A DNA stretch of 64,000 nucleotides from Planctopirus ephydatiae. Lineage in GTDB: Bacteria > Planctomycetota > Planctomycetia > Planctomycetales > Planctomycetaceae. This document shows positions 55,124 through 64,000 of this stretch, one piece after another. Every line of letters starts with the position of its first letter. Position 1 is the first letter of the stretch. The DNA lies in the NCBI RefSeq assembly GCF_007752345.1, contig NZ_CP036299.1:868001-932000 (forward strand), written 5' to 3'. A program made the position numbers and the translations under genes. The notes beneath the pieces are model-generated. The model saw nothing but the letters and a program-made list of their open reading frames with translations. It was not told the origin of the DNA and did no database searches.

Positions 55124-56476
55124 TTACTCCACGCGAGCCGTCGCTCGAGGTTCAAACTGCGGGATTTCTGTCTGTTGCAGGAGTGGCTGGCTCAATTGAG
55201 AACGGTCTTTCATCGGGGCTGAGCTGGAAGCGACAGGCCCAGATTGCATGGCCTGTGTTGCGGCAGCAAGTGCCGCACGGGCTTCCGCCAGTCGCGGGTC
55301 AACCTCCTGAGAATTAGCTGCCACATCCTTGATCTCGGTCGTGCGGAGATTGGCCACGGGGTCAGCCGGAATGTATCCCTCGTTTTGTACGACGCGACTG
55401 TTCTCGGGGCGATTGCCAGCTGCAGTCGCTGCCACAAGAACATCAGCAGTGTCGGTACGATCCAGTATTGCGGCAGCCTGGCTGGTTTCTGGATTCTGAC
55501 CACGTACCCGCAAGTTATCGATATTCGAACTGGTGGCTGATCGACGCTCAAATGGGCGTGTCAGCGAGAATCCACGAGGTTCGCTCGTACGACCAGCAGA
55601 ATTTGAAGCGACGGTTGCCAGCGGAGCAGGTGGCTGTGTTCCGGTGGCCTGAAGTTCGGGTGCCGGCTGTGAATTGTTGCCGGCGAGCATTTCGCCCGGT
55701 CTTGTCGGCTGCCTGGGACAGCCAGCGAGTACCCAGCGGTCGTGTTCCTGTTCAATCTGCTCGACGTTGCTGTAGCCATAATGAGATTGCAGTGCCTGAT
55801 CCCATCCCCGTTCGTGAGCAGACTGGAGGAACTTGAGGTACTCGCCTTTGCTCGATTTGGCAATGAGATAATCGGCCAGCAGATAGCCCTGCGCATAGAG
55901 GGTGAGCACTTGCCGCTGATCCTGCGGATAGTTTTTCATCCCCAGAAGTGTTCTCAGAGGAATTTTGCGACGTCCACCAGTGGCTTCGATGGCGAGTTTT
56001 TCCAGTCGCATTCTTTCCGATTCGTGTTCGATGAGTGAAGCGGCGCCTTCATCGGCCCAGCGGGGGAGTGGTCGGCGAAAGTAGCAGGCGAAAATCGTGT
56101 GATTGACTTCATGCGGCAGAACCGAATCGAGGATTCGCTCGGGAGTCCCCTGAACTTCCATGTTCCAGCCGTAGACTTCGCCACGATCAAAGTTAAACGT
56201 GGTGGCACCACCTGCAGGGTAGTTCCCCACCTTGCAGGAAATTGGGCAAGGCTTACCCCATCGGGGCATTTCGCGACCTGTCCAGGAGAGGCATAAGTCC
56301 CTGCGGAACTCTTCAGCGGCTTCTCCCACAACGCGAGCGAATTCATCGGTCGGCGCTGTGACAATAAAGTTGGGAGTGCGGTAGCTGGCCGCTTGTGCCG
56401 TGAGCGAAAGCAATGAACAGTGAAGGAACGCAATCGCCAATAGAGCGATTCTGGCCCGTGTCGCATCCATGCGCAA
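55124..56476 (-). CDS. Secreted HExxH metallopeptidase-like protein with disordered tail
   Basis: 450 residues. Signal peptide ~9-30 (RIALLAIAFLHCSLLSLTAQA). HEVNH at 122-126 with a downstream E at 143 (RWADEGAASLIEHE), the gluzincin spacing of the peptidase-MA-like group, and GQYL-style helix AQGYLLADYLI. After ~265 the protein is Pro/Ala/Thr/Ser-rich and probably disordered. Possibly a periplasmic protease or a structural relative. Ends tail-to-tail with the exonuclease gene. Confidence 0.82.
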   Translation of the reverse strand: MRMDATRARIALLAIAFLHCSLLSLTAQAASYRTPNFIVTAPTDEFARVVGEAAEEFRRDLCLSWTGREMPRWGKPCPISCKVGNYPAGGATTFNFDRGEVYGWNMEVQGTPERILDSVLPHEVNHTIFACYFRRPLPRWADEGAASLIEHESERMRLEKLAIEATGGRRKIPLRTLLGMKNYPQDQRQVLTLYAQGYLLADYLIAKSSKGEYLKFLQSAHERGWDQALQSHYGYSNVEQIEQEHDRWVLAGCPRQPTRPGEMLAGNNSQPAPELQATGTQPPAPLATVASNSAGRTSEPRGFSLTRPFERRSATSSNIDNLRVRGQNPETSQAAAILDRTDTADVLVAATAAGNRPENSRVVQNEGYIPADPVANLRTTEIKDVAANSQEVDPRLAEARAALAAATQAMQSGPVASSSAPMKDRSQLSQPLLQQTEIPQFEPRATARVE

Positions 56477-56910
56477 ACTTTCCGATCTATGTTGTTCGTC
56501 CGAGGCTCGGAAATCGGTTCAGGACGATTTTGAGCCGGGTTTGGCACTGAGCATCCTGCTGGCGTGCCAAACTTCTGACGAGCGAATCATGCGCCACTTT
56601 GCCTTGATGCGCCTAGTCGAGTTATAAATCGATATTCTCATTGGAGTTAACAGTTACAATCCCTCAGGGCAGTTCGGGGAAAATTTCCATTTTTCGGCAA
56701 TTTCTGCCTGTAAAAGTTTCAAGAAAGCTGCTCTGAAACGTTACGAACGGCCATTTTGAATTGATGAAGTCCGTGAGTTAGCATTCGGAAGTGGCTGTTG
56801 GTTTCGTGCACAGGCTGCGGTTCTCATGTTCGAGCTGATGTGCTAATTCTGTCTGTCGTGTTGTCCATGCGAGGCACATTGATCAGCGACGAAGTCGATA
56901 GGGCCAGGCC
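56477..56910. other. Intergenic region, 434 bp, between divergent genes
   Basis: Between the HExxH gene (leftward) and the DCC gene (rightward), so it carries both promoters. AT-rich near 56620-56720. No gene or strong hairpin recognised. Confidence 0.4.
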
Positions 56911-57402
56911 ATGACAATCTCTCCCACTGAAGTGGCAACTTCACAGACTGTCGGGCCCAACGATCAACCTGCTTTGAGTCAAGTGGCCAGCCAGAAGGTG
57001 CAGCCCTCATCCCGGGTGATTCTGTTCTACGATGGTCAGTGCGGGCTGTGTCAGAAGTCGGTGCAGTTTGTCTTGAAACGACAACCACAGGGTTCAATCC
57101 TCTTCGCACCTCTGCAAGGAACCACAGCGGCTGAGATGCTCCCCCTTGCTGATCGCGAGCAGCTCGATTCGATGGTTGTTGCCAAAAATGGCCAACTCTT
57201 TCGCCATTCCACCGCAGCCTTGGCCATCGCCCAGGAGTTAGGTGGCTTCTGGAAAATGCTGGGTCATCTGGGGAGAATCATCCCGAGGCCACTTCGCGAT
57301 CTGATATATCGTGCGATCTCCCGCAACCGATATCGCATGTTTGGACAGGCCGACGCCTGCCGCCTGCCACAACCCGGCGAACGCGAGCGATTTCTCGACT
57401 GA
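56911..57402 (+). CDS. DCC-family thiol-disulfide oxidoreductase (DUF393)
   Basis: 163 residues. Core begins after ~34 low-complexity residues: VILFYDGQCGLCQKSVQFVL, with the D-G-x-C-x-x-C site of the family, then FAPLQGTTAAEML, an L-x-x-x-F-R-H strand (GQLFRHSTAALAIAQELGG) and RDLIYRAISRNRYRMFG. Predicted cytosolic thioredoxin-like enzyme; partner unknown. Confidence 0.9.
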   Translation: MTISPTEVATSQTVGPNDQPALSQVASQKVQPSSRVILFYDGQCGLCQKSVQFVLKRQPQGSILFAPLQGTTAAEMLPLADREQLDSMVVAKNGQLFRHSTAALAIAQELGGFWKMLGHLGRIIPRPLRDLIYRAISRNRYRMFGQADACRLPQPGERERFLD

Positions 57403-57560
57403 ACTCGTGACGCAAAAGCATTCTCAAGTTTTCCTGGCAAGTGGCTGACATTGCACCCTGCCAATGGATAAGCTGCTCTCGATGAGTTTTATTGCAATTC
57501 GCGCAGAGCGATGACAACCTCTGCTCTCACCACCTGATCGACCATTCCGGGAGTTTTCTC

Positions 57561-58538
57561 ATGCGGCACATGAATTTCACTTGGCGAACAGTTCTCACTT
57601 TAGGGTTAGCCGCTGGGGCCTGCTTCCTGGTTGACAATACGACGATGGCCGCAGACGGCCCCAAGACGGCCTATCTCGATGCGGCTGCAGCAGGGCCGGA
57701 TTTCGCCATTCAAGGCGAATATGCGGCTGATGGCTGGGGCCTGCAGGTGATTGCCGATGGCGATAGCAAGTTTCGCGGAGTCCTCTACCAGGGTGGCTTA
57801 CCCGGAGCAGGCTTCGAAGGTAAGACCGACAAGTTCAAGCTGAGTGGTGCCACAAAAGACGGCAAAACCTCGCTGGCTGGTAGCGACTACGAAGTGGTCA
57901 TTGAAGGCACAAAAGCTGTTGTGAGGCACTCGGCCAAATCAGTCGAGCTCAACAAAGTCCAAAGAAAGTCACCCACACTGGGGCAAAAACCACCAGCAGG
58001 TGCCGTCGTGCTGTTCGATGGCACAAATGTCGATCAATGGGACAAAGCTTCCATGACCGAAGACAAACTTCTCAACGTGGGCACCCGCACTAAGGAAAAG
58101 TTCGAAGACTATACTCTGCATATCGAATTTCGATCCCCTTACATGCCCTATGCCCGCGGACAGGCTCGCGGCAACAGCGGGCTCTACCTGGGCGATCAGT
58201 ATGAAACCCAGATCCTCGATTCTTTTGGCCTCGAAGGGGCTGATAACGAATGTGGCGGCATCTACATTAACTCAAAACCCCGAGTGAATATGTGCCTGCC
58301 GCCACTTTCCTGGCAGACTTACGATGTCGATTTCACTTGTGCCAAGTTCGACGAAGCAGGCAATGTGAAATCACCGGCCAAAACCACAGTTCGGCATAAC
58401 GGCGTGGTGATTCACGAAAACCTCGAACTCAAGCCCACACCCGGCGGCGGCCAGAAAGATCAGAAGCCAGGGGCCATCTACCTGCAGAACCACGGTGATA
58501 AAGTTCACTTTCAGAACATCTGGATTCTCAAAAAATAG
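57561..58538 (+). CDS. Secreted DUF1080 protein
   Basis: 325 residues from ATG 57561 (GGGAG seven bases upstream). Signal peptide (TVLTLGLAAGACFLVDNTTMAA). An N-terminal beta-rich stretch (~35-155) precedes the DUF1080 fold, which starts at GAVVLFDGTNVDQWDKA (~168) and continues with NSGLYLGDQYETQILDSFG, NCGGIYINSKPRVN and AIYLQNHGDKVHFQNIWI. Single DUF1080 domain, unlike the double protein at 47461. It lies 257 bp upstream of a MocA-type oxidoreductase; the two often act together on sugars in planctomycetes. Confidence 0.88.
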   Translation: MRHMNFTWRTVLTLGLAAGACFLVDNTTMAADGPKTAYLDAAAAGPDFAIQGEYAADGWGLQVIADGDSKFRGVLYQGGLPGAGFEGKTDKFKLSGATKDGKTSLAGSDYEVVIEGTKAVVRHSAKSVELNKVQRKSPTLGQKPPAGAVVLFDGTNVDQWDKASMTEDKLLNVGTRTKEKFEDYTLHIEFRSPYMPYARGQARGNSGLYLGDQYETQILDSFGLEGADNECGGIYINSKPRVNMCLPPLSWQTYDVDFTCAKFDEAGNVKSPAKTTVRHNGVVIHENLELKPTPGGGQKDQKPGAIYLQNHGDKVHFQNIWILKK

Positions 58539-58795
58539 CGGCAGAATCGATGGAAAAACTTCATTTTCTCAGACGCCAGTTCGTAATGAAGTCTGAATGA
58601 TCACCGGTCGAAGGATGAGTTCGGCATTCGCGTTCAGTTTTCCCGCGACGGCGCTTGCCTTCGGCTGCAAAGCATGATCGACTATTGATATGTTTTTTCG
58701 CTGAAGATCAATGGCGGGTCTGCACCCCTATTGAGAGCGTGCTCACTCATCACAGCGAAGTTTTGAATCACGAAACGACCTCCGGAGAGTTAACT

Positions 58796-60106
58796 ATGGA
58801 TCAATTGAATGGATCACGTCGGGAGTTCCTCGCGACGACCGGTATGGTGGCAGGGGCGGCCCTGGCTACCCAGGCGGGCTTGGCCACAAGTGCCTATGCT
58901 CAAGGTGATGACGTGATCCGCATTGGCCTTGTGGGCTCTGGTGGACGCGGAACAGGTGCTGCCCGCGATGCTCTCTCGACCGATCACAACGTCAAGCTGG
59001 TCGCTGTGGGCGATGTGTTCGAAGATCGAGCCAATCGGGCTGTGGGTAGTATCAAGGGCGGATTGGGCGACAAGGGAAGCAAAGTCGATGTTGCTCCCGA
59101 CAAGGTCTTCTTCGGCTTCGATGCCTTCAAGAAAGTGATTGACAGCGGTGTCGATCTCGTGATTCTGGCAACTCCTCCGGGCTTCCGCCCTCAGCAGTTT
59201 GAATACGCCATCAATGCCGGCAAGCATGTCTTCATGGAAAAACCAGTCGCGACCGACGCTCCCGGCGTCCGTCAGGTGCTGGCCGCCAGCAAGCTGGCCA
59301 AAGAAAAGAACCTGAAGGTGGGCTGTGGTCTCCAGAGACATCACGACATCGGCTATATCGAAACCATCAACCGCATCAAGGATGGCCAGATTGGCGATGT
59401 GATTGCCATGCGGGCCTACTGGAACAATGCCGGCGTGTGGGAACCACCGCTCAAGCGAGAAAACGCCAAGAGCGAAATGGAATACCAGATGCGTAACTGG
59501 TACTACTACAACTGGCTGTGCGGTGACCACATCGTCGAGCAGCACATTCACAATCTCGACGTCTGTAACTGGGTGAAGGGTGATTACCCAGTCCGTGCTA
59601 ATGGTATGGGTGGCCGACAGGTTCGCGTCGATAAGCGATATGGCGAAATCTACGACCATCATTGCGTCGAATTCGAATACAAGGATGGTTCCCGCACTTA
59701 TTCCCAGTGCCGCCATATTCCGAACACCTGGAATCAGGTCTCCGAATTTGTGCATGGCTCGAAGGGAACTTCGAATCCTTCCGGTTCGATTACAGCCGCC
59801 GGGAACGACTGGCGTTATCGCGGGCCGCGCCCCAACCCTTACGTGGTCGAGCACGACGACTTGCTCAAGGCGATCAAGGGTGGTGTTGCCTACAACGAAG
59901 CCGATAACGGCGCTTACAGCACGATGACATCGATCCTGGGCCGTATGGCGACATACTCAGGGAAAGTCATTGAGTGGAACGATGCCCTCAATTCACAGAT
60001 CAGTCTCTTCCCCAAGGAACTGAGCTGGGATGCCGACATGCCTGTGAAGCCCGATAGCGAAGGCAATTATCCCATTGCCACGCCAGGTGTGACCAAAGTG
60101 GTCTAA
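58796..60106 (+). CDS. Tat-exported Gfo/Idh/MocA-family oxidoreductase
   Basis: 436 residues from ATG 58796, with GGAGAG six bases upstream. A twin-arginine signal (SRREFLATTGMVAGAALA) sends it to the periplasm. NAD-binding domain: IRIGLVGSGGRGTGAARDAL, LVAVGDVFEDRA, VILATPPGFRPQQ, MEKPVATDAPGVRQVLAA. Central D-x3-H-N region (HIHNLDVCNWV) and C-terminal beta domain. Members oxidise or epimerise sugars and inositols with tightly bound NAD(P). Followed by a strong terminator, so the transcript ends here. Confidence 0.92.
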   Translation: MDQLNGSRREFLATTGMVAGAALATQAGLATSAYAQGDDVIRIGLVGSGGRGTGAARDALSTDHNVKLVAVGDVFEDRANRAVGSIKGGLGDKGSKVDVAPDKVFFGFDAFKKVIDSGVDLVILATPPGFRPQQFEYAINAGKHVFMEKPVATDAPGVRQVLAASKLAKEKNLKVGCGLQRHHDIGYIETINRIKDGQIGDVIAMRAYWNNAGVWEPPLKRENAKSEMEYQMRNWYYYNWLCGDHIVEQHIHNLDVCNWVKGDYPVRANGMGGRQVRVDKRYGEIYDHHCVEFEYKDGSRTYSQCRHIPNTWNQVSEFVHGSKGTSNPSGSITAAGNDWRYRGPRPNPYVVEHDDLLKAIKGGVAYNEADNGAYSTMTSILGRMATYSGKVIEWNDALNSQISLFPKELSWDADMPVKPDSEGNYPIATPGVTKVV

Positions 60107-60160
60107 CTCCGATATCGGATTTCCTCCTGGTGGTGATGTTTTCCGCCGGGTGAAAAACAT

Positions 60161-60205
60161 AAGGTCAGGGGTGATGGAGTATTTCCATCACCCCTGACCT
60201 TTTTT
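60161..60205 (+). terminator. Rho-independent terminator
   Basis: 18-bp perfect stem (60161-60178 with 60184-60201), 5-nt loop, then a T-run to 60205. It closes the MocA-type gene. Confidence 0.93.
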
Positions 60206-60271
60206 GTTGAACTTATACATCCTGCCGGTTGAGCCTGTTTCCAACCCGGGTTTGAAAACAGACGCGAACAG

Positions 60272-61405
60272 TCAACTGTCGCGACTGAGTGGCATGATCA
60301 CATAGGTGTAATCATCATCGGTGGTAAACACGCCGGGACTTTCATCATTGATCAGCTTCAGATGGACAGTCGAAGACCCTTCCAGCACACGCAGGAAATC
60401 TCCCACAAAACGAGGGTCAAAGCGAATCGTCAGTTCGCTCCCCTGATAGCCGATGGGCAATTCGATTTTCGATTGTCCAATGTCGGCAGCTTTACTGGCA
60501 AGTCTCAATGTCCCTTCCGCAAAAGTGAAGTCGACGCCGCGACTCTCTTCGTTGGTCACCACCTGTGACTGTCTCACGGCTGACAGGAAGGTTGAAGCGA
60601 TCAGGTCAATTTCCGCCTCATAGCGGGAGGGGATCACCTTGCGATAATCCGGGAATCGCCCTTGCACAAGCTGTGTGGTAATGGATGCTCGACCAGCCCT
60701 GATCGAAATATCATTGGTGTGGATCGCCAGGCAGACATTGGTCGCCTCATCACCCAGTGACTTCTCAATGAGAGACATCGCTTTTGAAGGCACCACTGGC
60801 TGCTGGCTGCCACTGACCGGTTGACCTTCCACAGAACATGTTCCGACAGCTACAGCCAACCGGCGGCTATCTGTCGCAGCCATACGAACCTGATCCGCAG
60901 TGATCTCGACCAGAACACCACCTAACGCGTAGCGCGTGCTCTCGGCATCGGTGGCAAAAAGTGTCCGCTTGATCAGACGGCGAAAGACATCGGCAGGGAC
61001 GACAAAATAGTCTTCTTCGACGAATTCTGGTGCTGTCGGGAAATCGGCAGGATCTTCTGCCGAAAGGCGAAACTCACTGCCACCACAACGCAGCCAGACC
61101 GCATCGCCGTTGACTTCCAGCGAGACAGTGTCGTCTGTCAGTTCCCGCAAGATCGACGTTAATCGCTGTGTGGGTAACAGGGCACTGCCACCCACTTTGC
61201 ATTCCACATCCGTCAAATCAAAGCGAATACTTGTACCGTCTCCATCTGTCCCAGTCAGTTGGGCCGAAGAGGTCGCTCCCGGCCCGGAAGCGACGGCATC
61301 CAGCTTGACGTTTTTCAGAATTTCTCGCGGCGTCCGGGAGGGAACCACAGCACCTACCACGGTGAACGCTGCAGACAGCACAGCACGTGGACAAACCAGT
61401 TGCAT
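60272..61405 (-). CDS. dnaN: DNA polymerase III beta sliding clamp
   Basis: 377 residues, three beta-clamp domains: FTVVGAVVPSRTPREILKNV, FVVPADVFRRLIKRTLFATD, TALGGVLVEI-type segment (YALGGVLVEITADQV), RLAVAVGTCSVEG, SMIEKSLGD-like region, FLSAVRQSQVVTNEES and the C-terminal YTYVIMPLSRDS. Ring-shaped processivity factor for the replicative polymerase. dnaA is not next to it, so the usual dnaA-dnaN pairing is absent here. Confidence 0.95.
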   Translation of the reverse strand: MQLVCPRAVLSAAFTVVGAVVPSRTPREILKNVKLDAVASGPGATSSAQLTGTDGDGTSIRFDLTDVECKVGGSALLPTQRLTSILRELTDDTVSLEVNGDAVWLRCGGSEFRLSAEDPADFPTAPEFVEEDYFVVPADVFRRLIKRTLFATDAESTRYALGGVLVEITADQVRMAATDSRRLAVAVGTCSVEGQPVSGSQQPVVPSKAMSLIEKSLGDEATNVCLAIHTNDISIRAGRASITTQLVQGRFPDYRKVIPSRYEAEIDLIASTFLSAVRQSQVVTNEESRGVDFTFAEGTLRLASKAADIGQSKIELPIGYQGSELTIRFDPRFVGDFLRVLEGSSTVHLKLINDESPGVFTTDDDYTYVIMPLSRDS

Positions 61406-61592
61406 TGAACTTAACTCTCGACTTGGGAATATGTTTTTTGAATCGACAGTCCAAAAACTGTCTTACGAAAGCCAGATTTGGCCCTATTCCGCAAGTGTAC
61501 CTTGTCAGCAGATCAAATGTTGGGTCGTCCTGCGAAAAAATCATCAGCTGAGATTCACAGGCGAATCCTGCATTCATTCGCCGAGTGCCGAG

Positions 61593-62519
61593 CTATCGAC
61601 CCGCCTGGGATGTTCCGCCCGCAGCCGCCTGACGCTGATCAGAGACACCGTAGTGCTCTTTCAGGAAAGGGCTGAGCCCTTTAACGAAATCTTTCGCAGT
61701 CTGTGGCAAAGCCGCAACGGAACGCAGATCCGCTCCAAACTCCATCTGAATGCAGTCGATACCACCAGGATTCTGGCTGCCATGCGCCACGACAATCTCT
61801 CCCCCATTGTACTCGACTTCCTGATTGGGAGCGGCTGTCGAGGGGGGAATCATCCGTAATCCTGCGTCTTCCATGACTTTCGAATACAAAGCAGCGGCAT
61901 CCTTACCCAGCCGTCGATTCAAAGCACTGATTGTCAGACCATTGCGGGTGCCCCGATAGACGGCTCCCTTCTCCTTGCTCTGACCATGCACATCAATCAA
62001 AAGCCCTGAGCCGTGCTTTTCCAGAATCGCCTTCTTGAATTGCTCAATCGCACCATGGTACTCATCGTAAACGACCTGAGCCTCGGGAGATTCATAGGCG
62101 TAGTCGGCCTCGCGATTGGCATCGAGATACTTGCGTGAGACTCGCAGAATCACGACATAAGGCCGCTGGCCGAACTCCGCTTCCAATTGATTGGCAATCG
62201 CTTCGGCCAATTCAATGGAACGGACATCGCGCACCGTCTGGAAGCGACTTCCCCCACTTTTCCGATCACGCGGCAACGAACCCGGTAAATCGAGTTCACC
62301 TCCATGCGGAGCCGACAAAATGACAGGCAATGTTCCCTTTTGAATGGTCACAAACTCAACTTTTTTGGGTTTTGTCGTCGCTGTCTTTTTGGTACTGGCT
62401 GGCTGATTCGATGCCGTCTGAGCTCTGGCAGCAGGAACAAGTGCTCCCATCGCCAAAACAAATAGAGTCGAAACCATAAAGGATGAACGTAGCATACAAC
62501 GACGACCCAGATTGATCAT
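61593..62519 (-). CDS. Secreted N-formylglutamate-amidohydrolase-like protein
   Basis: About 308 residues from ATG 62519; ATG 62495 begins right at the signal peptide (LRSSFMVSTLFVLAMGALVP). The upstream in-frame ATG at 62681 is unlikely because a terminator-like hairpin lies at 62648-62682. Signatures: VILSAPHGGELDLPG, YVVILRVSRKYLDANR, LLIDVHGQSKEKGAVYRG and DCIQMEFGADLR, matching the zinc-dependent amidohydrolase family (N-formylglutamate amidohydrolase or related). Periplasmic; substrate uncertain. Confidence 0.85.
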   Translation of the reverse strand: MINLGRRCMLRSSFMVSTLFVLAMGALVPAARAQTASNQPASTKKTATTKPKKVEFVTIQKGTLPVILSAPHGGELDLPGSLPRDRKSGGSRFQTVRDVRSIELAEAIANQLEAEFGQRPYVVILRVSRKYLDANREADYAYESPEAQVVYDEYHGAIEQFKKAILEKHGSGLLIDVHGQSKEKGAVYRGTRNGLTISALNRRLGKDAAALYSKVMEDAGLRMIPPSTAAPNQEVEYNGGEIVVAHGSQNPGGIDCIQMEFGADLRSVAALPQTAKDFVKGLSPFLKEHYGVSDQRQAAAGGTSQAGR

Positions 62520-62647
62520 GAGTTGGCTCGGAAATACGTTCGCTAAACATTGAGAGCGAACTCGATGCAGCCACAAGCCAGATGAAGCACAATAATTCCG
62601 TGAAATCCCAGAGATCATCTGGTTAATGATGACCTGAAGTTTATCAA

Positions 62648-62682
62648 TGTGAGCCGCTGGTTGATTAAACAAGCGGCTCACA
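62648..62682 (-). terminator. Hairpin downstream of the BPL_N-like gene
   Basis: 11-bp perfect inverted repeat, tgtgagccgct / agcggctcaca, with a 13-nt loop. It follows the stop at 62753 on the minus strand. No long T-run. Confidence 0.55.
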
Positions 62683-62752
62683 AGTACTCATTCAATATCA
62701 AGCCTGATTCAGCAGCAGATTGAATCCTTTGCGACGATCATGGCTATCACAG

Positions 62753-63586
62753 TTAATCGACTTTAGTTGTCGAATCGGCACTTAATTTTTGTGGAGAAGC
62801 GACAGGAGCCGGTAGCTCATCAATCCCTGCGGCCCAGCGCGCACCAGCTTTGATGAGATGGTGAGGGCCATTCTTACCTTCGGGATGACAGCTGTAACAG
62901 ATGACCCGCCCGTTCCCGTAATTGACTTTGGCAATCGCACTGGTACCCACCATGACACCGGAGGGAGCACCCTTCTTCGCGATCTCTGTGGCGTAGAGTG
63001 CTAATGGTTCATAAGGGGGGAGTTCCTTGGTGCTTCCAGGGCTCAACAGCGGGCCCTGACCATAATAGACACCCACCAGATCGCTGGATTCACCCAGCAA
63101 CGTCTTGCCTGTTTCTTTCATCTCCAGTTCGACAGGCCCGGTGCCGCGAGCCCAGTGGGCCTTGTCAACCACCTTGGCATTCATTAAGCCGAGTGACCAG
63201 GAGTAGTCGGATGTCGCCAGGTAAGCACCAGCGCAGATACCAACATAGCCACCCCCATTTTTTACGAACTCCTTGATCTTCGCACAGCCCGCATCTTCCA
63301 GCTTTTTCGACTGCGCACTGGCGCTCCCGCCGGGAATGATCAGCACATCTGTCTTGGTCAGAATATCGGTATCGCGGATCTCTTCCGGGCTGACACGCAC
63401 ACACTTAAAGCCATTTTCCTCAGTCAGAAACTTCATCAGATTTTTAGGCCCGTTAGCCGATCCATCTGAGTGATCATAAATTGACACTCTGATCGGTTCC
63501 GCAGCCTGAGCCACCGAAAGCGTCACGCTGGATGCGGCAATACTGAGCACGAGAAAGAGACAAAAGCCCAAAGATCTCATCAACAT
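62753..63586 (-). CDS. Secreted BPL_N-like (glutamine-amidotransferase-fold) protein
   Basis: 277 residues. Signal peptide (LGFCLFLVLSIAASSVTLSVAQA). RVSIYDHSDGSANGPKNLMK, DTDVLIIPGGSASAQS-type strand, the nucleophile motif GGGYVGICAGAYLAT and CHPEGKNGPHHL near the end match the BPL_N family of class I glutamine-amidotransferase-like proteins. The cytosolic relatives lie at the N-terminus of biotin-protein ligase; exported ones like this have unknown roles. The presumed nucleophile is the cysteine in GICAGAY. Confidence 0.85.
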   Translation of the reverse strand: MLMRSLGFCLFLVLSIAASSVTLSVAQAAEPIRVSIYDHSDGSANGPKNLMKFLTEENGFKCVRVSPEEIRDTDILTKTDVLIIPGGSASAQSKKLEDAGCAKIKEFVKNGGGYVGICAGAYLATSDYSWSLGLMNAKVVDKAHWARGTGPVELEMKETGKTLLGESSDLVGVYYGQGPLLSPGSTKELPPYEPLALYATEIAKKGAPSGVMVGTSAIAKVNYGNGRVICYSCHPEGKNGPHHLIKAGARWAAGIDELPAPVASPQKLSADSTTKVD

Positions 63587-63759
63587 GCAAAGGACTTTCT
63601 TATGTAATAACTTTTATAGGATATCATGTAGCTATCAATTCAAGCCTACAGTCAGTCCATCGACCATGGTAAAGTGAGCCCCCCCATGTAGGGAAAATAC
63701 TGCGGGCATTTTCACATGCGTTAGCCAATGTATAGTCGTAGGAAGGGCGACTCAGTGAA
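63587..63759. other. Intergenic region between the BPL_N-like gene and the DUF1559 gene
   Basis: 173 bp, AT-rich near 63600-63640. Both flanking genes are leftward, so it likely holds the promoter of the BPL_N-like gene. No clear motif. Confidence 0.35.
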
Positions 63760-64000
63760 TTAATATTCTCCGACAACCTCAGCAGCCTGAGCAGATAAAA
63801 GTCTGGCCATGACCGTAATGCTGATATTCTCAGAGTTGAATCGCACACTGCCATCACCCATCAGGAAGTGAGCACCACCTGTGTGGAAGCTGTAATATTC
63901 TTCGTGATTGGTGCAGTTGATCGCGCATCGACCGAAATTGGTTGTACTGCTGATATTCCGTGCTCCAGTCCCTGCTGTTGAGCCAGCCATGCGGACGCCC
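63760..64000 (-). CDS. DUF1559 protein, C-terminal part (5' end outside the window)
   Basis: The last ~80 residues are visible and the frame stays open to the window edge. Contains H-T-G-G-A-H-F-L-M-G-D-G-S-V-R-F, the H-x9-D-G signature at the end of DUF1559 proteins, then MARLLSAQAAEVVGEY and a stop at 63760. DUF1559 proteins have a type IV pilin-like (prepilin) N-terminus and are hugely expanded in planctomycetes; they are probably surface or pseudopilin-like. The N-terminal methylation motif cannot be checked here. Confidence 0.85.
   Translation of the reverse strand, partial: GVRMAGSTAGTGARNISSTTNFGRCAINCTNHEEYYSFHTGGAHFLMGDGSVRFNSENISITVMARLLSAQAAEVVGEY

Noticed and set aside
58814-59854. 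A 346-codon frame antisense to the MocA-type oxidoreductase
   Set aside because: Lies wholly inside a clear oxidoreductase gene and shows no domain or ribosome site.
62520-62681. Upstream start for the N-formylglutamate-amidohydrolase-like gene
   Set aside because: Would place a terminator-like hairpin (62648-62682) at the start codon, and the signal peptide would be buried about 60 residues in.

Overview
The window looks like chromosome from a planctomycete, most probably close to Planctopirus. This is inferred from gene content only: a C-terminal DUF1559 protein ending in an H-x-G-G-x9-D-G segment, DUF1080 proteins, a Tat-exported Gfo/Idh/MocA oxidoreductase, LRR and TPR proteins with N-terminal anchors, a GspD-like protein with repeated secretin-N domains beside a GspE/PilB ATPase, and kdsA, which indicates a KDO-containing outer membrane. 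Most genes are housekeeping or lineage-typical. No insertion sequence, prophage or CRISPR array was seen.

Layout. 157-229 is a tRNA-Ala. 292-9287 is the accessory part: a decayed tandem array holding one long protein (C-terminal half of a GalNAc-transferase-like domain, an EPSP-repeat linker, a ~400-residue beta-rich region and a C-terminal 'GGIWV' domain), broken extra copies of that protein, and four small single-pass membrane proteins of one divergent family. An LRR gene sits head-to-head in the middle. 9454-12666 carries a TIM-barrel isomerase, a HEAT protein, TspO and a methyltransferase with an export-like N-terminus. 12751-18238 is the GspE/GspD-like pair. 18648-25971 holds CorA, a lipid/DAG kinase, kdsA, a TPR protein and a divergent PutA. 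26290-32895 has a GT4 glycosyltransferase, a two-gene unit of unknown function, a TPR protein and a SEC-C protein. 33132-43260 has thrS, a Cys/His-rich lipoprotein, an isomerase, a large TPR-metallopeptidase, a TPM protein and dprA. 43277-52746 has an MMPL transporter, aroB, a double DUF1080 protein, a methyltransferase and a plcP-like/btaA pair. 52943-64000 has a secreted hydrolase, a PolB-type exonuclease, a second HExxH protein, a DCC-family protein, DUF1080, a MocA-type oxidoreductase, dnaN, an N-formylglutamate-amidohydrolase-like protein, a BPL_N-like protein and a partial DUF1559 protein.

How genes may work together. The plcP-like phosphoesterase followed closely by btaA resembles the modules other bacteria use to replace phospholipids with betaine lipids under phosphate limitation. 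KdsA, and possibly the DAG-kinase-like enzyme, bear on the outer envelope. DUF1080, MocA-type and TIM-barrel isomerase proteins fit sugar breakdown. The left-hand array has the layout of a displaced-cassette (polymorphic) locus and is the best candidate for an undescribed system. Several convergent gene ends carry strong palindromes, two of which belong to one dispersed repeat family.
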